NCBI GenBank assembly: GCA_018402565.1
Contig: JAGYIQ010000001.1
Coordinates: forward strand, 930,001 to 994,000
Source: Pirellulaceae bacterium
GTDB lineage: Bacteria; Planctomycetota; Planctomycetia; Pirellulales; Pirellulaceae
Length of the DNA stretch: 64,000 nucleotides
Reading direction: 5' to 3'
Position 1 is the first letter of the stretch, and each line of letters opens with the position of its first letter. Shown here piece by piece: positions 47,725 to 56,154 of this stretch. The notes beneath the pieces were generated by a model. It did not search any database, was not told where the DNA came from, and worked only from the letters and a program-made list of their open reading frames with translations. The translations under genes were made by a program, and so were the position numbers.

Positions 47725-50448
47725 TCAGTCCTCGCGGCGGGCCGACGGCACTGTCAGTGTGGGACCCAGATACAACGCATTGGTCAAAAATCGCTCACTG
47801 GAGCGGACATAACCACGAAAAACCGGGTTGTCCGCCAGGAGGATCACGCGACCCGACCCGACGTTCTGGGCCCAGACCGCCGCGGTCCCCGCCAATTTCT
47901 CCCGGTTCGCCTGGCTGACGTAGCCCGCAATCACCCCGTCGTACGTCGCTGCTGTCCGGTACGGCTGGCTGGCCCGACCAAAGCGAGTCGCCGAGTCCCG
48001 AAAGACGGGAACGCGAGCATCCGGAAAACCGAATGCCAGGGGATGCGTCACATCGATCTGGGCCATAAAAAAGGCCCCAGCAATCTGCTCCAAGGCCGCC
48101 TGCTCGCGGCTGTCGGCGAACCGCGGTGGCTCACCCGAGCCTGAGGCGTCCCCCTCCGGCGAGGCTACATCGCCAGCCGACGCCCCGCGTTGCAGTTCGT
48201 CAACCAAACCCTGCCGCTGCAACCAACCGATCGCCGAACCGATCGCGATCACTGTCCCACCCTGCCGCATGTAGGCCGCCAACGACTCGGCCTCGGCAGC
48301 CGACCAACCGTCGTAACTCCCCGCCGGCAGAATCACACTGGAGTAGGCAGCGAGCGACACGCGGCGGAAGCGTTCGGTATCCAACAACGTGGCCGGCTGC
48401 TCCAAACGCCGATCCAAGAAGTGCCACAAGGCGCCCGCCGTGGTGGACGTGGTCCCCGGGCCCACCACCAAAGCCGGTCGACAGGCAGGCACCACCTGCA
48501 GCTGCCCACTGCCCAAATCCGGGCCCGCCAGATTGAATCCGCTGGTCCATTCGCTGACTTGAATCGTCGAATTGGCTTGCCACCGCCGCACCGCTCGCAC
48601 GATGGCCGGCCAATTACCCGTCTGATACTGTTGCAGCACGACCCAAGTACCCGCCGGCAAGGTCTCGGTCGGGTCCGACCCAACGCGAAACGGGACCTGC
48701 GAAACGTGGACCCGAGCTCCCATCTGCTGCAAGCGAGCGACCCAAGTCGGCGCCTGCAACTCCACGGGGCTGAAGGCCAACCCGAGGATCTCGGCCGGCT
48801 GCGGACGATCAACAACTGCCTCAGCGCCCGCTCCGGCTGCCGCTGCCACGTCAGCCGACGCTTCCGTCGCCGTGTCAGGCACCGCCGTCCACTGGGTGGG
48901 CAGATCGGCTTGCCACAGGTGCAGATCCAGATCAAACGCGCTGGGCAGGTGCCAGGCCGAGACATCGTAGAAGATGTTTTCGGTGAAGGACTGCGGGGTC
49001 TCCATCAGCGAACGCAACAACGTGTGCTGGGGCTGGGCCGAGGGCACGATCAACACCCCGCCCGTCTCGTGCGACTGGCCTTCGAATTGCAGCGGAGCCA
49101 AGTTGAAGGAGCTGCGGATGGCGTGTTGCGTCATCAGTCTCCGAGCCGCTCGCAGGCGCGAGGGCGAGCCGGTCAGCAGATACGCCTGGGTCGCGTCCTG
49201 CTGGCCATTGCTCAAAGATTCACGATAAAATTCGGTTTGAAAGCGTAGCAATTCCTGCTTTAGCTGTCGCCCCCCATCGATCGCCGCCAGCGAGGTGCGG
49301 ACTTGATTGGCGATCGTGTCACGAAAGTGACGATCGGTCTGCTCGTTCTTCAACCGCAGCCCACGCGTACTGCCTTGTTCAAACAGGATGCCCACACCGC
49401 CGTTGAGGTCCGGGTACGTGCTGCCTTTGCCGATATAAAAATCGTCAAAACTCTCGCGGGTAAAATACAACTCCTTGGCACCATCCATGGCTCGCACAAA
49501 CCCATCCGCCATTCGCTGCGTCAATCGCAGATTCTCCGCCGGGCTCAAGGGGTTATTGCGAGTGGGAATGCCCGGCTGAAAAAAGTACGTCGACTGTCCG
49601 CCCATTTCGTGATAATCCAACACAATGTTCGGCTTCCAGCGATGAAACAACTGCAAGCGTCCCTGGCTCTCGGGCTGGGCCAACGGCAACCAATCGCGAT
49701 TCAAGTCGAACCAGTAATAGTTGCCACGGCCGCCGGGCCAGGGCTGCGAGTGCTCGCGATCGACCGCCTCCTCCGCCGCAAATCGACCGCGATTGTCGTT
49801 GACCCAATTGGCAAATCGATCCACACCGTCCGGGTTCAATGCCGGGTCCACCAAGAACACGATCTCATCCAGCGTGTCCCCCAAAGCAGCGGAGTCGGCG
49901 GAGGCCAGATGATAGGCCACTAAGGGCGCCGCGTTGACAGCACTGGCTTCGTCCCCGTGCACGCAGTAGCCCATCCACATGACTAACTTTTCGGCGGACA
50001 AATCGGCTTCAGCCGGCCAATTGCCAGCGGTCAAGCGACTGCGGCGCTGCCGGATCTTGGGCAACTGGGCCTGGTTCTCCGGAGAGGTGATGATCCACAC
50101 CGCCAACGGACGGCCGCCATGAGTCTCACCGTACGACAGTCGCGAAACGCGATCGGAAACCCCTTCCAAGTAGGCGAAGTATGCCACGACCTGATCGTGA
50201 CGCAAGTGCCGCGAACCGATCGGAAACCCGAAGAACTCGGCGGGCGACTGAATCCCCTCCATCCGCGGCAGCTCCGGCAGCGTCTGGGCCGGATCCTCCC
50301 GGTAGCCGGATCCCGTCGGCAACCCCACTCGGCCGAACGTCTCAGAATGGCCAAGCAAGCACCCAACCACGCTCAACCCCAGCCAGACGACGAACAGGCC
50401 ACTCTTTAAGTGAAAATTACAAAAAATGGCAACTCTGGAAAGTCTCAT
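47725..50448 (-). CDS. Exported M14-family zinc carboxypeptidase
   Basis: A 907-residue protein with a signal peptide. Cys30 in LSVVGC may be a lipobox. The M14 domain (about 60-400) has HGDE (His164, Glu167), NPDGVDRF, FDLNRDW (Arg251) and DYHE (His280), with the catalytic Glu in GILFEQGS. A large C-terminal part (about 430-900) includes a region like the GATase-type lid domain of large M14 enzymes (YMRQGGTVIAIGSAIGWL). It probably removes C-terminal residues from secreted or cell-wall peptides. The start at 50448 has GAGGA four bases upstream. Copy 2 of the mobile element lies just upstream of it. Confidence 0.9.
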   Translation of the reverse strand: MRLSRVAIFCNFHLKSGLFVVWLGLSVVGCLLGHSETFGRVGLPTGSGYREDPAQTLPELPRMEGIQSPAEFFGFPIGSRHLRHDQVVAYFAYLEGVSDRVSRLSYGETHGGRPLAVWIITSPENQAQLPKIRQRRSRLTAGNWPAEADLSAEKLVMWMGYCVHGDEASAVNAAPLVAYHLASADSAALGDTLDEIVFLVDPALNPDGVDRFANWVNDNRGRFAAEEAVDREHSQPWPGGRGNYYWFDLNRDWLPLAQPESQGRLQLFHRWKPNIVLDYHEMGGQSTYFFQPGIPTRNNPLSPAENLRLTQRMADGFVRAMDGAKELYFTRESFDDFYIGKGSTYPDLNGGVGILFEQGSTRGLRLKNEQTDRHFRDTIANQVRTSLAAIDGGRQLKQELLRFQTEFYRESLSNGQQDATQAYLLTGSPSRLRAARRLMTQHAIRSSFNLAPLQFEGQSHETGGVLIVPSAQPQHTLLRSLMETPQSFTENIFYDVSAWHLPSAFDLDLHLWQADLPTQWTAVPDTATEASADVAAAAGAGAEAVVDRPQPAEILGLAFSPVELQAPTWVARLQQMGARVHVSQVPFRVGSDPTETLPAGTWVVLQQYQTGNWPAIVRAVRRWQANSTIQVSEWTSGFNLAGPDLGSGQLQVVPACRPALVVGPGTTSTTAGALWHFLDRRLEQPATLLDTERFRRVSLAAYSSVILPAGSYDGWSAAEAESLAAYMRQGGTVIAIGSAIGWLQRQGLVDELQRGASAGDVASPEGDASGSGEPPRFADSREQAALEQIAGAFFMAQIDVTHPLAFGFPDARVPVFRDSATRFGRASQPYRTAATYDGVIAGYVSQANREKLAGTAAVWAQNVGSGRVILLADNPVFRGYVRSSERFLTNALYLGPTLTVPSARRED

Positions 50449-50494
50449 CGATTCCTCGCTTTACAGTACCTTCGGTCGGGATTTGGCCCGTGCT

Positions 50495-50639
50495 CTAGTG
50501 CTTTGTCACAGCCAAAGCTTGGCGTGTGGTAAAGGGGTCAGGCGTCAATTGTGCGAAGCACCCGCAGGGCCGTTCCGGCAATTGACGCCTGACCCCTTTA
50601 CCACACCGATCCCAAAATTAGATTGTGACAAAGCACTAG
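50495..50639. mobile_element. Palindromic MITE/REPIN-like element, copy 2
   Basis: A complete 145-bp copy with outer ends CTAGTGCTTTGTCACA (50495-50510) and TGTGACAAAGCACTAG (50624-50639). Inner arms run GTGTGGTAAAGG, then GTCAGGCGTCAATTG and back. The 27-base spacer is in the opposite orientation to copies 1 and 3. It lies 46 bp upstream of the M14 start codon, so it may affect that promoter. Confidence 0.93.
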
Positions 50640-50677
50640 CAGCACTCGGATGGGAGATTGGCCACGTTCCACTATAG

Positions 50678-52048
50678 TTAAAGATCCGCGACTGCCGAGT
50701 CCAAGATGCCGTCCAGCCACAACAAACGCAGGTGATTGAGCATTTGTTTCGCCGCCCGCGGCCGCCACAGGCTGGGGTGTCCCAGCACGGTGAACGACTG
50801 TGGGAACTGGCGGACAACCGCCTGCGTCCGGTCACACGCGGTCAACAGGAACTCAGCGGCAGGGGCTGTAGCGTTGGTGTCGAGTTGATGGGGCAGTGGG
50901 CCACCGGCCAGCACCAGATCGGCTTGGAAACGTTGGCCGGCCACCGCTGCCAAAGCCGCCACGACCTCGGGCCACGGCGGCGGTTCCCCCCCAGACCATT
51001 CGACCTCGGGAGCCAGCCAACGGCGGACGGCATCCCAATGGGTCAGAATCACACCGCCGCAGAATCCCGCCTCGCCCCCTGTCGGCAGCCCCGCGGCAAC
51101 CTGGGCGGATCCGAGCGGAGCGCTGGCGGCGGAATACCGCCAACGGCCGCTGGCCTCGTCCAACCGCTGCGCGACCAAGCCCCTCGTGCCCCACTCGACG
51201 ACCACCAACCGTTTGCCTCGACGCTTCAACGCCTCGATAACCACGTCCTCCAATTCCTGCTCGCCCTCTCCGAACACCAACTTGCCCAAACATTGATGGA
51301 TCGTCGCCACCACCGGCTCCAACTTGGCCGTAGCCGTCGCCAGGTCTGGGGCAGTGGTCCGCAGGCGCAGGCTGATCGTCGCTTGACTGGCGGTGATTCC
51401 CACTTGGGGATCGTTGCCACGAGCCACCAGGTTCGGCAACAGGCTCTCGACATAACTTTCACCTGCGCCAAACGTTTTGATCACGCGTTGAACGATCACC
51501 TGACCTTGTCGGTAGCGTTCGAGCAGACGCGGGGCGATGGTTTCCGCGTACATCTCCCGCATTTCCACCGGCACACCCGGCAGGCAGTAGAACTGGACCT
51601 GACGCGAACCGCAGTTCACCAACCAATCGATCCCCGGGGCAGTACCATGCGGGTTGGGAATCGGCCGCGATCCGCGGGGGAACATCGCTTGAATGCGATT
51701 GCTGTCCGGCGTTGACACGTTTCTGCGAGCGAACATCTGCTGGATGGTCTCCCAACTCAGCGGGTCGAACTCCAAGGACTCGCCGAAGGCCGCCGCCAGT
51801 GCCTGACGCGTCAAATCGTCCTGCGTCGGGCCCAACCCACCGGTGACCAGGATTAAATCCGACCGAGCGGCTGCGGTTTGAAAGGCGGCCTGCATGGGCT
51901 CCAAGTAATCCCCCATCGTCTGATGGGCCTGGACAACGATGCCCAAATCGGCCAACTGCGTACTGAGCCATTGGCTATTGGTGTCCAGTCGCTGGCCACT
52001 GGTCAATTCATCCCCGATCGAAATAACTTCCGCGACAATCTTGCTCAA
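50678..52048 (-). CDS. CinA-like protein with degenerate deamidase domain
   Basis: With a TTG start at 52048 (AGGGG seven bases upstream) the product has 456 residues. The N-terminal CinA/MoeA-type domain has VISIGDEL, RLDTNSQWL, VTGGLGPTQDDLT and CLPGVPVEMREM. CinA proteins of this type cleave NMN or ADP-ribose. The C-terminal CinA domain has KRLVVVEWGTRGLVAQRL in place of the usual AESCTGG core, so nicotinamide-nucleotide deamidase activity is doubtful. It is divergent from the zinc-ribbon gene (92 bp gap), with the mobile element on its 3' side. Confidence 0.82.
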   Translation of the reverse strand: MSKIVAEVISIGDELTSGQRLDTNSQWLSTQLADLGIVVQAHQTMGDYLEPMQAAFQTAAARSDLILVTGGLGPTQDDLTRQALAAAFGESLEFDPLSWETIQQMFARRNVSTPDSNRIQAMFPRGSRPIPNPHGTAPGIDWLVNCGSRQVQFYCLPGVPVEMREMYAETIAPRLLERYRQGQVIVQRVIKTFGAGESYVESLLPNLVARGNDPQVGITASQATISLRLRTTAPDLATATAKLEPVVATIHQCLGKLVFGEGEQELEDVVIEALKRRGKRLVVVEWGTRGLVAQRLDEASGRWRYSAASAPLGSAQVAAGLPTGGEAGFCGGVILTHWDAVRRWLAPEVEWSGGEPPPWPEVVAALAAVAGQRFQADLVLAGGPLPHQLDTNATAPAAEFLLTACDRTQAVVRQFPQSFTVLGHPSLWRPRAAKQMLNHLRLLWLDGILDSAVADL

Positions 52049-52140
52049 GCAAGGTCCCCTGTTAAAGTAGTGTCTGGATGGCTTCGGCCGCTGCCAAAGC
52101 ACCAGAACGTTGACGTTTATCCGCCTCCCACGAGGACTGC

Positions 52141-52944
52141 ATGCCCTTCACAATCAATGGTATTGGCACCCATTATTACTTCAAACGCAACTTGGTTGCC
52201 AACCCGGGGGTCTGCGAACACTGCCAACGCCAAGCCACTCTGTCCGATTACGACATCGGACACTATCTGGTGGTCTTTTACATTCCAGTTTTGCCGTTGG
52301 GTCGCCAGATGATTGTCGGGGAGTGCAACGCCTGTGGCATGCACCGAGCCATGTCGCTGCGGAAGTACGAGCGACTGCGCGAACAGTCCATCGACGCGGG
52401 CCTTGAGGCCTTGGCGGACCATCCCAACTCAGCCAACGCCGCCCTGGAGTTACTGGGGACCTACACCGCCTTCAACCAACATGCCGAAGCCTTGGACCTG
52501 GCCACCGCTATCCGCGGTTCCCACAGCGAGAACTACGACGCCATGCTCAGTCTAGGCGCCTGGTACGAAGCCCGCCAACATCTTGATCAAGCCGAGGAAT
52601 GCTTCCAGGTGGTCGTTCGACTGGATCCCGATCGCTTGCCCTCCAAACGCATCCGATTGTATGCCGCCATGGAGGCCAAACGAGTGGCCGAGGTCAAAGG
52701 GTTGACCCAGGACCTACTGGCTCAAGCCCCCCAAGAACATCTCGGCGTCGCTCTCCGCGCCGCTCAGTTCCTGTCCGAGCAGCAACGCTTCGAGGAGGCC
52801 TATCGCGTGTTCCAGAAACTCGTCGAACTGGCGCCGCCGTTGACCAAGGACAAGGACTTTCGCCGAGCCGCTCGGGTGGCCGAACAGGGCGTCGGCCTAC
52901 CCGCCAGCCTAGTGCCACCCAAAAAACTGGGCATGATCGACTGA
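52141..52944 (+). CDS. Zinc-ribbon protein with TPR repeats
   Basis: A 267-residue soluble protein. An N-terminal zinc-ribbon (CEHC and CNAC, about residues 25-65) holds a hydrophobic stretch between the two knuckles (YLVVFYIPVLPLG). Four or so TPR units follow (ALELLGTYTAFNQHAEALDL; LGAWYEARQHLDQAEECFQ; AAQFLSEQQRFEEAYRVFQ). The start has GAGGA five bases upstream. It is divergent from the CinA-like gene. A 17-bp repeat array begins immediately after its stop. Confidence 0.85.
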   Translation: MPFTINGIGTHYYFKRNLVANPGVCEHCQRQATLSDYDIGHYLVVFYIPVLPLGRQMIVGECNACGMHRAMSLRKYERLREQSIDAGLEALADHPNSANAALELLGTYTAFNQHAEALDLATAIRGSHSENYDAMLSLGAWYEARQHLDQAEECFQVVVRLDPDRLPSKRIRLYAAMEAKRVAEVKGLTQDLLAQAPQEHLGVALRAAQFLSEQQRFEEAYRVFQKLVELAPPLTKDKDFRRAARVAEQGVGLPASLVPPKKLGMID

Positions 52945-53079
52945 GCAACTCACCGCGAAAGCCAGCTCACTGCGCAAGCCAGCTCACTGAGAGAGCCAAC
53001 TCACTGAGAGAGCCAGCTCACCGAGAGAGCCAACTCACCGCGCAAGCCAGCTCACCGCGCAAGCCAGCTCACTGCGAAA
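52945..53079. repeat. 17-bp tandem array, seven full copies
   Basis: Units of the type GCCAGCTCACCGCGCAA start at 52961, 52978, 52995, 53012, 53029, 53046 and 53063, preceded by a 16-base partial copy. Variants differ at positions 5, 11 and 13-16. The array lies between two converging gene ends. Confidence 0.95.
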
Positions 53080-53099
53080 GCCAGTCTCGGCGACGGAAG

Positions 53100-54455
53100 C
53101 TACAGGCCTTCGACTTCCCAGCCGGCTCGATACGGCCGGCGGATCAGGGCTTCGGCCGCCTCATTGCCGCGGGCGACCATCAATCGCTCATCCCAATCCA
53201 CTGGCTGCTGCGTACGGTACGCGACATTCCCCAACAACACGGCCTCGGTCAAGGGACCGGCGGTTTGGAACGGGCAGCAGGTTTGGCCGTTGCCCAGGAT
53301 CGCTTGTGTCCACTGCGTGTAGTGATTGTCCTCGTCGTGATTCGGCAGCGCATAGTCCGCGAAATCGCCGACGGGGAACAGCTGCGGCGGCTCGGGGAAG
53401 CCGACAAACAGGTTGCCCTTTTCGCCGATGAACAGGATACCATTGTCGCTGCCCGGCCAATCGGCAGGCGCCAAGAACAGATCTCGACTGGGTTGACGTC
53501 CGGCTTCATACCAATACACCGGCAACGAGTCGCTGGTTCGCTCCGTGCCGGGGAACTCGTAAGTCACCTGGCACCAGACGGGGCCGCTGTCGGCGTCCGG
53601 CGCGGGCCCCTCGGCCGTGACCTTCCGCGGTGCCCCCAACTGCAACGCCGTGAAGACCGGGTCGAGAATATGGCAGGCCATGTCGCCGCCAGCCCCCGTG
53701 CCGAAGTCCCACCAGCCGCGCCAATGGAACGGATGATAGAGTCCGGGCACAAACGGTCGCTCGGGGGCAACCCCCAACCACAAGTCCCAATGGACCCCGT
53801 CCGGCGCCGGTTGCCCCCCCTCGGGACGCGGCAAGCCCTGTCGCCAAAAGTTGCCCGGACGATCGGTCCAGGCATGAACCGCTGTCACCTTGCCGATCGC
53901 GCCGTCGGCGATGATCTGCACGGCGTTCTTGATCCGTGCCGCCGAGTGATGCTGGGTGCCCATCTGCGTGACCAATTGGCTGGTCTCCGCCGCGTGCGTC
54001 AATTGCCGCGCCTCGTAGATGCTGTGCGTCAACGGTTTCTGAGTGAATACGTGTTTCCCCAGTTGCATGGCGGTCAAGGTCGCCGGAGCATGCATGTGAT
54101 CGGGCGTCGAAATCGTGACGGCATCGATGTTCGTCTGCTCCAACATCTTCCGCCAATCCACGTACCGTTGGGCTTGGGGAAAGCGTTCGGCCGCTCGAGC
54201 CAAGCGACTTTCATCGACGTCGCAGATGGCCACGATCTGGTGCCCGGCCGAGGTCTCGATCATGTCCGACTCGCCTTTGCCGCCCACCCCGATGCAGGCG
54301 ATCCCCAATTGCTCGTTCGCACTGCGAGTCACCGTGGCCTGAGCAACCTGGTAGCGAAAGCCCAGCCAAGCGGCCAGCGAACCCGCCCCGGTAGAGGCCA
54401 GGAAGCGACGACGATCCGTGGACAACGAACGAGAGTGGGCGGGAGTGCGTGACAT
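53100..54455 (-). CDS. Tat-exported Gfo/Idh/MocA oxidoreductase
   Basis: A 451-residue NAD(P)-dependent oxidoreductase. The ATG at 54455 has AAGGA seven bases upstream. The N-terminus is a twin-arginine signal ([14 protein letters not shown]). The Rossmann domain has [13 protein letters not shown] and [16 protein letters not shown] motif variant is TQKPL in [13 protein letters not shown]. The C-terminal part has GGGxW-like [19 protein letters not shown]. Such exported family members are abundant in planctomycetes and act on unknown sugars or cyclitols. Antisense frames across this gene are shadows. Confidence 0.9.
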   Translation of the reverse strand: MSRTPAHSRSLSTDRRRFLASTGAGSLAAWLGFRYQVAQATVTRSANEQLGIACIGVGGKGESDMIETSAGHQIVAICDVDESRLARAAERFPQAQRYVDWRKMLEQTNIDAVTISTPDHMHAPATLTAMQLGKHVFTQKPLTHSIYEARQLTHAAETSQLVTQMGTQHHSAARIKNAVQIIADGAIGKVTAVHAWTDRPGNFWRQGLPRPEGGQPAPDGVHWDLWLGVAPERPFVPGLYHPFHWRGWWDFGTGAGGDMACHILDPVFTALQLGAPRKVTAEGPAPDADSGPVWCQVTYEFPGTERTSDSLPVYWYEAGRQPSRDLFLAPADWPGSDNGILFIGEKGNLFVGFPEPPQLFPVGDFADYALPNHDEDNHYTQWTQAILGNGQTCCPFQTAGPLTEAVLLGNVAYRTQQPVDWDERLMVARGNEAAEALIRRPYRAGWEVEGL

Positions 54456-54790
54456 GCGAATTCCTTCAATCGAGTGGGGTTCAAGTAAAACGAGGCCTGG
54501 CAGGCCAGTTTGTGCAGGACCGTTTGGGACAGGGCCGTGTAGGGGCAGGGCAGTTCGTGCAGGGCAGTTCGTGCAGGGCAGGGAAGTCTGGGGCAGGGAC
54601 AGTTCTTGCAGCACAGTTCGTGCAGCACAGTCTGTGCAGGGCCGTGTTGGCGAGGGGAGCGGCGGCGAGCCGGACGCCTCGCGGTCAGCCGGCTTCCATT
54701 GTAATCCTCGACCCAGGGCCATGCCACAGGCAGAACCCGTCTACAGGATTTGGCCCCAGCCGATTACGATGGCCGCCACAGGAGAGCAAG
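54456..54790. promoter_or_regulatory. Divergent region oxidoreductase / tgt with repeats
   Basis: The 335-bp shared promoter region holds a degenerate tandem array (54505-54645) and otherwise GC-rich sequence. No clear promoter boxes were recognised. Confidence 0.45.
54505..54645. repeat. Degenerate 14-15-bp tandem array
   Basis: About nine copies of CAGTTCGTGCAGGG-like units, the best at 54551-54578, lie between the divergent oxidoreductase and tgt genes. Confidence 0.85.
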
Positions 54791-55918
54791 ATGGATTTTC
54801 GGTACGAATTGGTCCACGAAGATAAACACAGCGGCGCGCGGCTGGGGCGACTTCATACCCCGCGCGGCACCGTCGATTTGCCCACGTTCATGCCCGTGGG
54901 GACTCGCGGCAGCGTAAAAGGCCTGACGATCGAAATGGTCCGCGAGACCGGCGCCCAGATTATCTTGGGCAACACGTATCACTTGGCACTGCGGCCGGGC
55001 GAAGACGTCGTCGCTGATCTGGGCGGGCTGCATGCGTTCACCGGATGGCAAGGACCCATCCTGACCGACAGTGGCGGCTTTCAAGTCTTCAGCCTGGAGA
55101 AACTGAACAAGATCGACGAACAGGGCGTCGTGTTCCGCTCCGTGATCGACGGGCGATTGGTGCACTTGACTCCCGAGCGTTCGATGCAGATCCAGCAACA
55201 GTTGGGCAGCGACATCGCCATGGTACTGGACCAAGTCCCGCCGCTGCCCTCGCCGCCGCAGGTCGTGGCCGAGGCCTGCCAACGTTCGCTGCGCTGGGCG
55301 GCCCGCTGCCTGCAGGTTCCACCTCGCCCGGGTCAAGCCGTGTTCGGCATTGTCCAGGGTGGCCTGGACCCGGACCTGCGACGTATCTCGGCCCAAGAAT
55401 TGGTGGCCATGGACTTTCCCGGCTACGCCATAGGGGGCCTGAGCGTCGGCGAAGCCCCGGCCGATATGTATCGCACCATCGCCGCCACGACTCCCTACTT
55501 GCCGACCGATAAACCCCGCTACTTGATGGGCGTGGGCACCCCCACCGATCTGCTGGAGTCCATCGCACGAGGGGTCGACATGTTCGATTGCGTCATGCCC
55601 ACTCGCAATGGCCGCAATGGCATGGTCTTCACGCACCAAGGCTCACTGCGGCTAAAGAACCAGTGCCATGCTCGGGATCGCCAACCGCTGGATCGGCAGC
55701 TGGTCACGCCCTACTCGCACTACAGCCGCGGCTACCTGCGACACCTGTTCCTCGCCGGCGAAATGCTCGGGCCGATCCTGGCCTCGTTCCAGAACCTGGC
55801 CTACTACGCCGACTTGATGCGGCAAGCTCGCGCAGCCATCGCCAACGATTCGTTTGTCGAGTTTGTCGCGCAACAAAAAGCCAACTGGAGCAGCAACTCG
55901 AATCAGTCGACCACCTGA
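54791..55918 (+). CDS. tgt: tRNA-guanine transglycosylase (Tgt), zinc cysteines missing
   Basis: A 375-residue enzyme. Motifs: DSGGFQ (Asp93), GIVQGG (187-191), GGLSVGE (215-221), [13 protein letters not shown] with the nucleophile Asp266. It exchanges the wobble guanine of GUN-anticodon tRNAs for a queuosine precursor. Where bacterial Tgt has a CxCxxC zinc site before YSRxYLxHL, this protein has [18 protein letters not shown] (302-319) with no cysteine; only His318 is kept. Also, the usual DEC of the pocket is DQV (147-149). The frame is intact and the start has AGGAG six bases upstream. Confidence 0.93.
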   Translation: MDFRYELVHEDKHSGARLGRLHTPRGTVDLPTFMPVGTRGSVKGLTIEMVRETGAQIILGNTYHLALRPGEDVVADLGGLHAFTGWQGPILTDSGGFQVFSLEKLNKIDEQGVVFRSVIDGRLVHLTPERSMQIQQQLGSDIAMVLDQVPPLPSPPQVVAEACQRSLRWAARCLQVPPRPGQAVFGIVQGGLDPDLRRISAQELVAMDFPGYAIGGLSVGEAPADMYRTIAATTPYLPTDKPRYLMGVGTPTDLLESIARGVDMFDCVMPTRNGRNGMVFTHQGSLRLKNQCHARDRQPLDRQLVTPYSHYSRGYLRHLFLAGEMLGPILASFQNLAYYADLMRQARAAIANDSFVEFVAQQKANWSSNSNQSTT

Positions 55919-55933
55919 CCCCGTTCGGGTTCG

Positions 55934-56043
55934 GTGTGGTAAAGGGGTCAGGCGTCAATTGCCGGAACGGCCCTGCGGGTGCTTCGCACAATTGACGCCT
56001 GACCCCTTTACCACACGCCAAGTTTTGGCTGTGACAGAGCACT
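55934..56043. mobile_element. Palindromic MITE/REPIN-like element, copy 3 (left end lost)
   Basis: The inner arms (55934 onward GTGTGGTAAAGG, and the reverse arm ending near 56016) and 27-base spacer are intact. The right outer end is degenerate (GTGACAGAGCACT) and the left outer end is absent, so this copy is truncated. It starts 15 bp after the tgt stop and lies 110 bp before the dipeptidase start. Confidence 0.9.
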
Positions 56044-56154
56044 CGGTTTCTTGTTATGCTGTGGAAGGCCGGCGAGGGCCGCGGTGCGCTCACGTTGGTC
56101 CGTCGCTACGGCGGGTTGAGTGCGTTGGAATCAAGTTGGAACCAGGTTGGAATC

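Noticed and set aside
52945..53079. Tandem array considered as CRISPR
   Set aside because: Units are contiguous with no spacers and no cas genes nearby.
52599..54452. Plus-strand open frame over the oxidoreductase gene
   Set aside because: It runs through a 17-bp non-coding array and antisense to a Tat-exported oxidoreductase.
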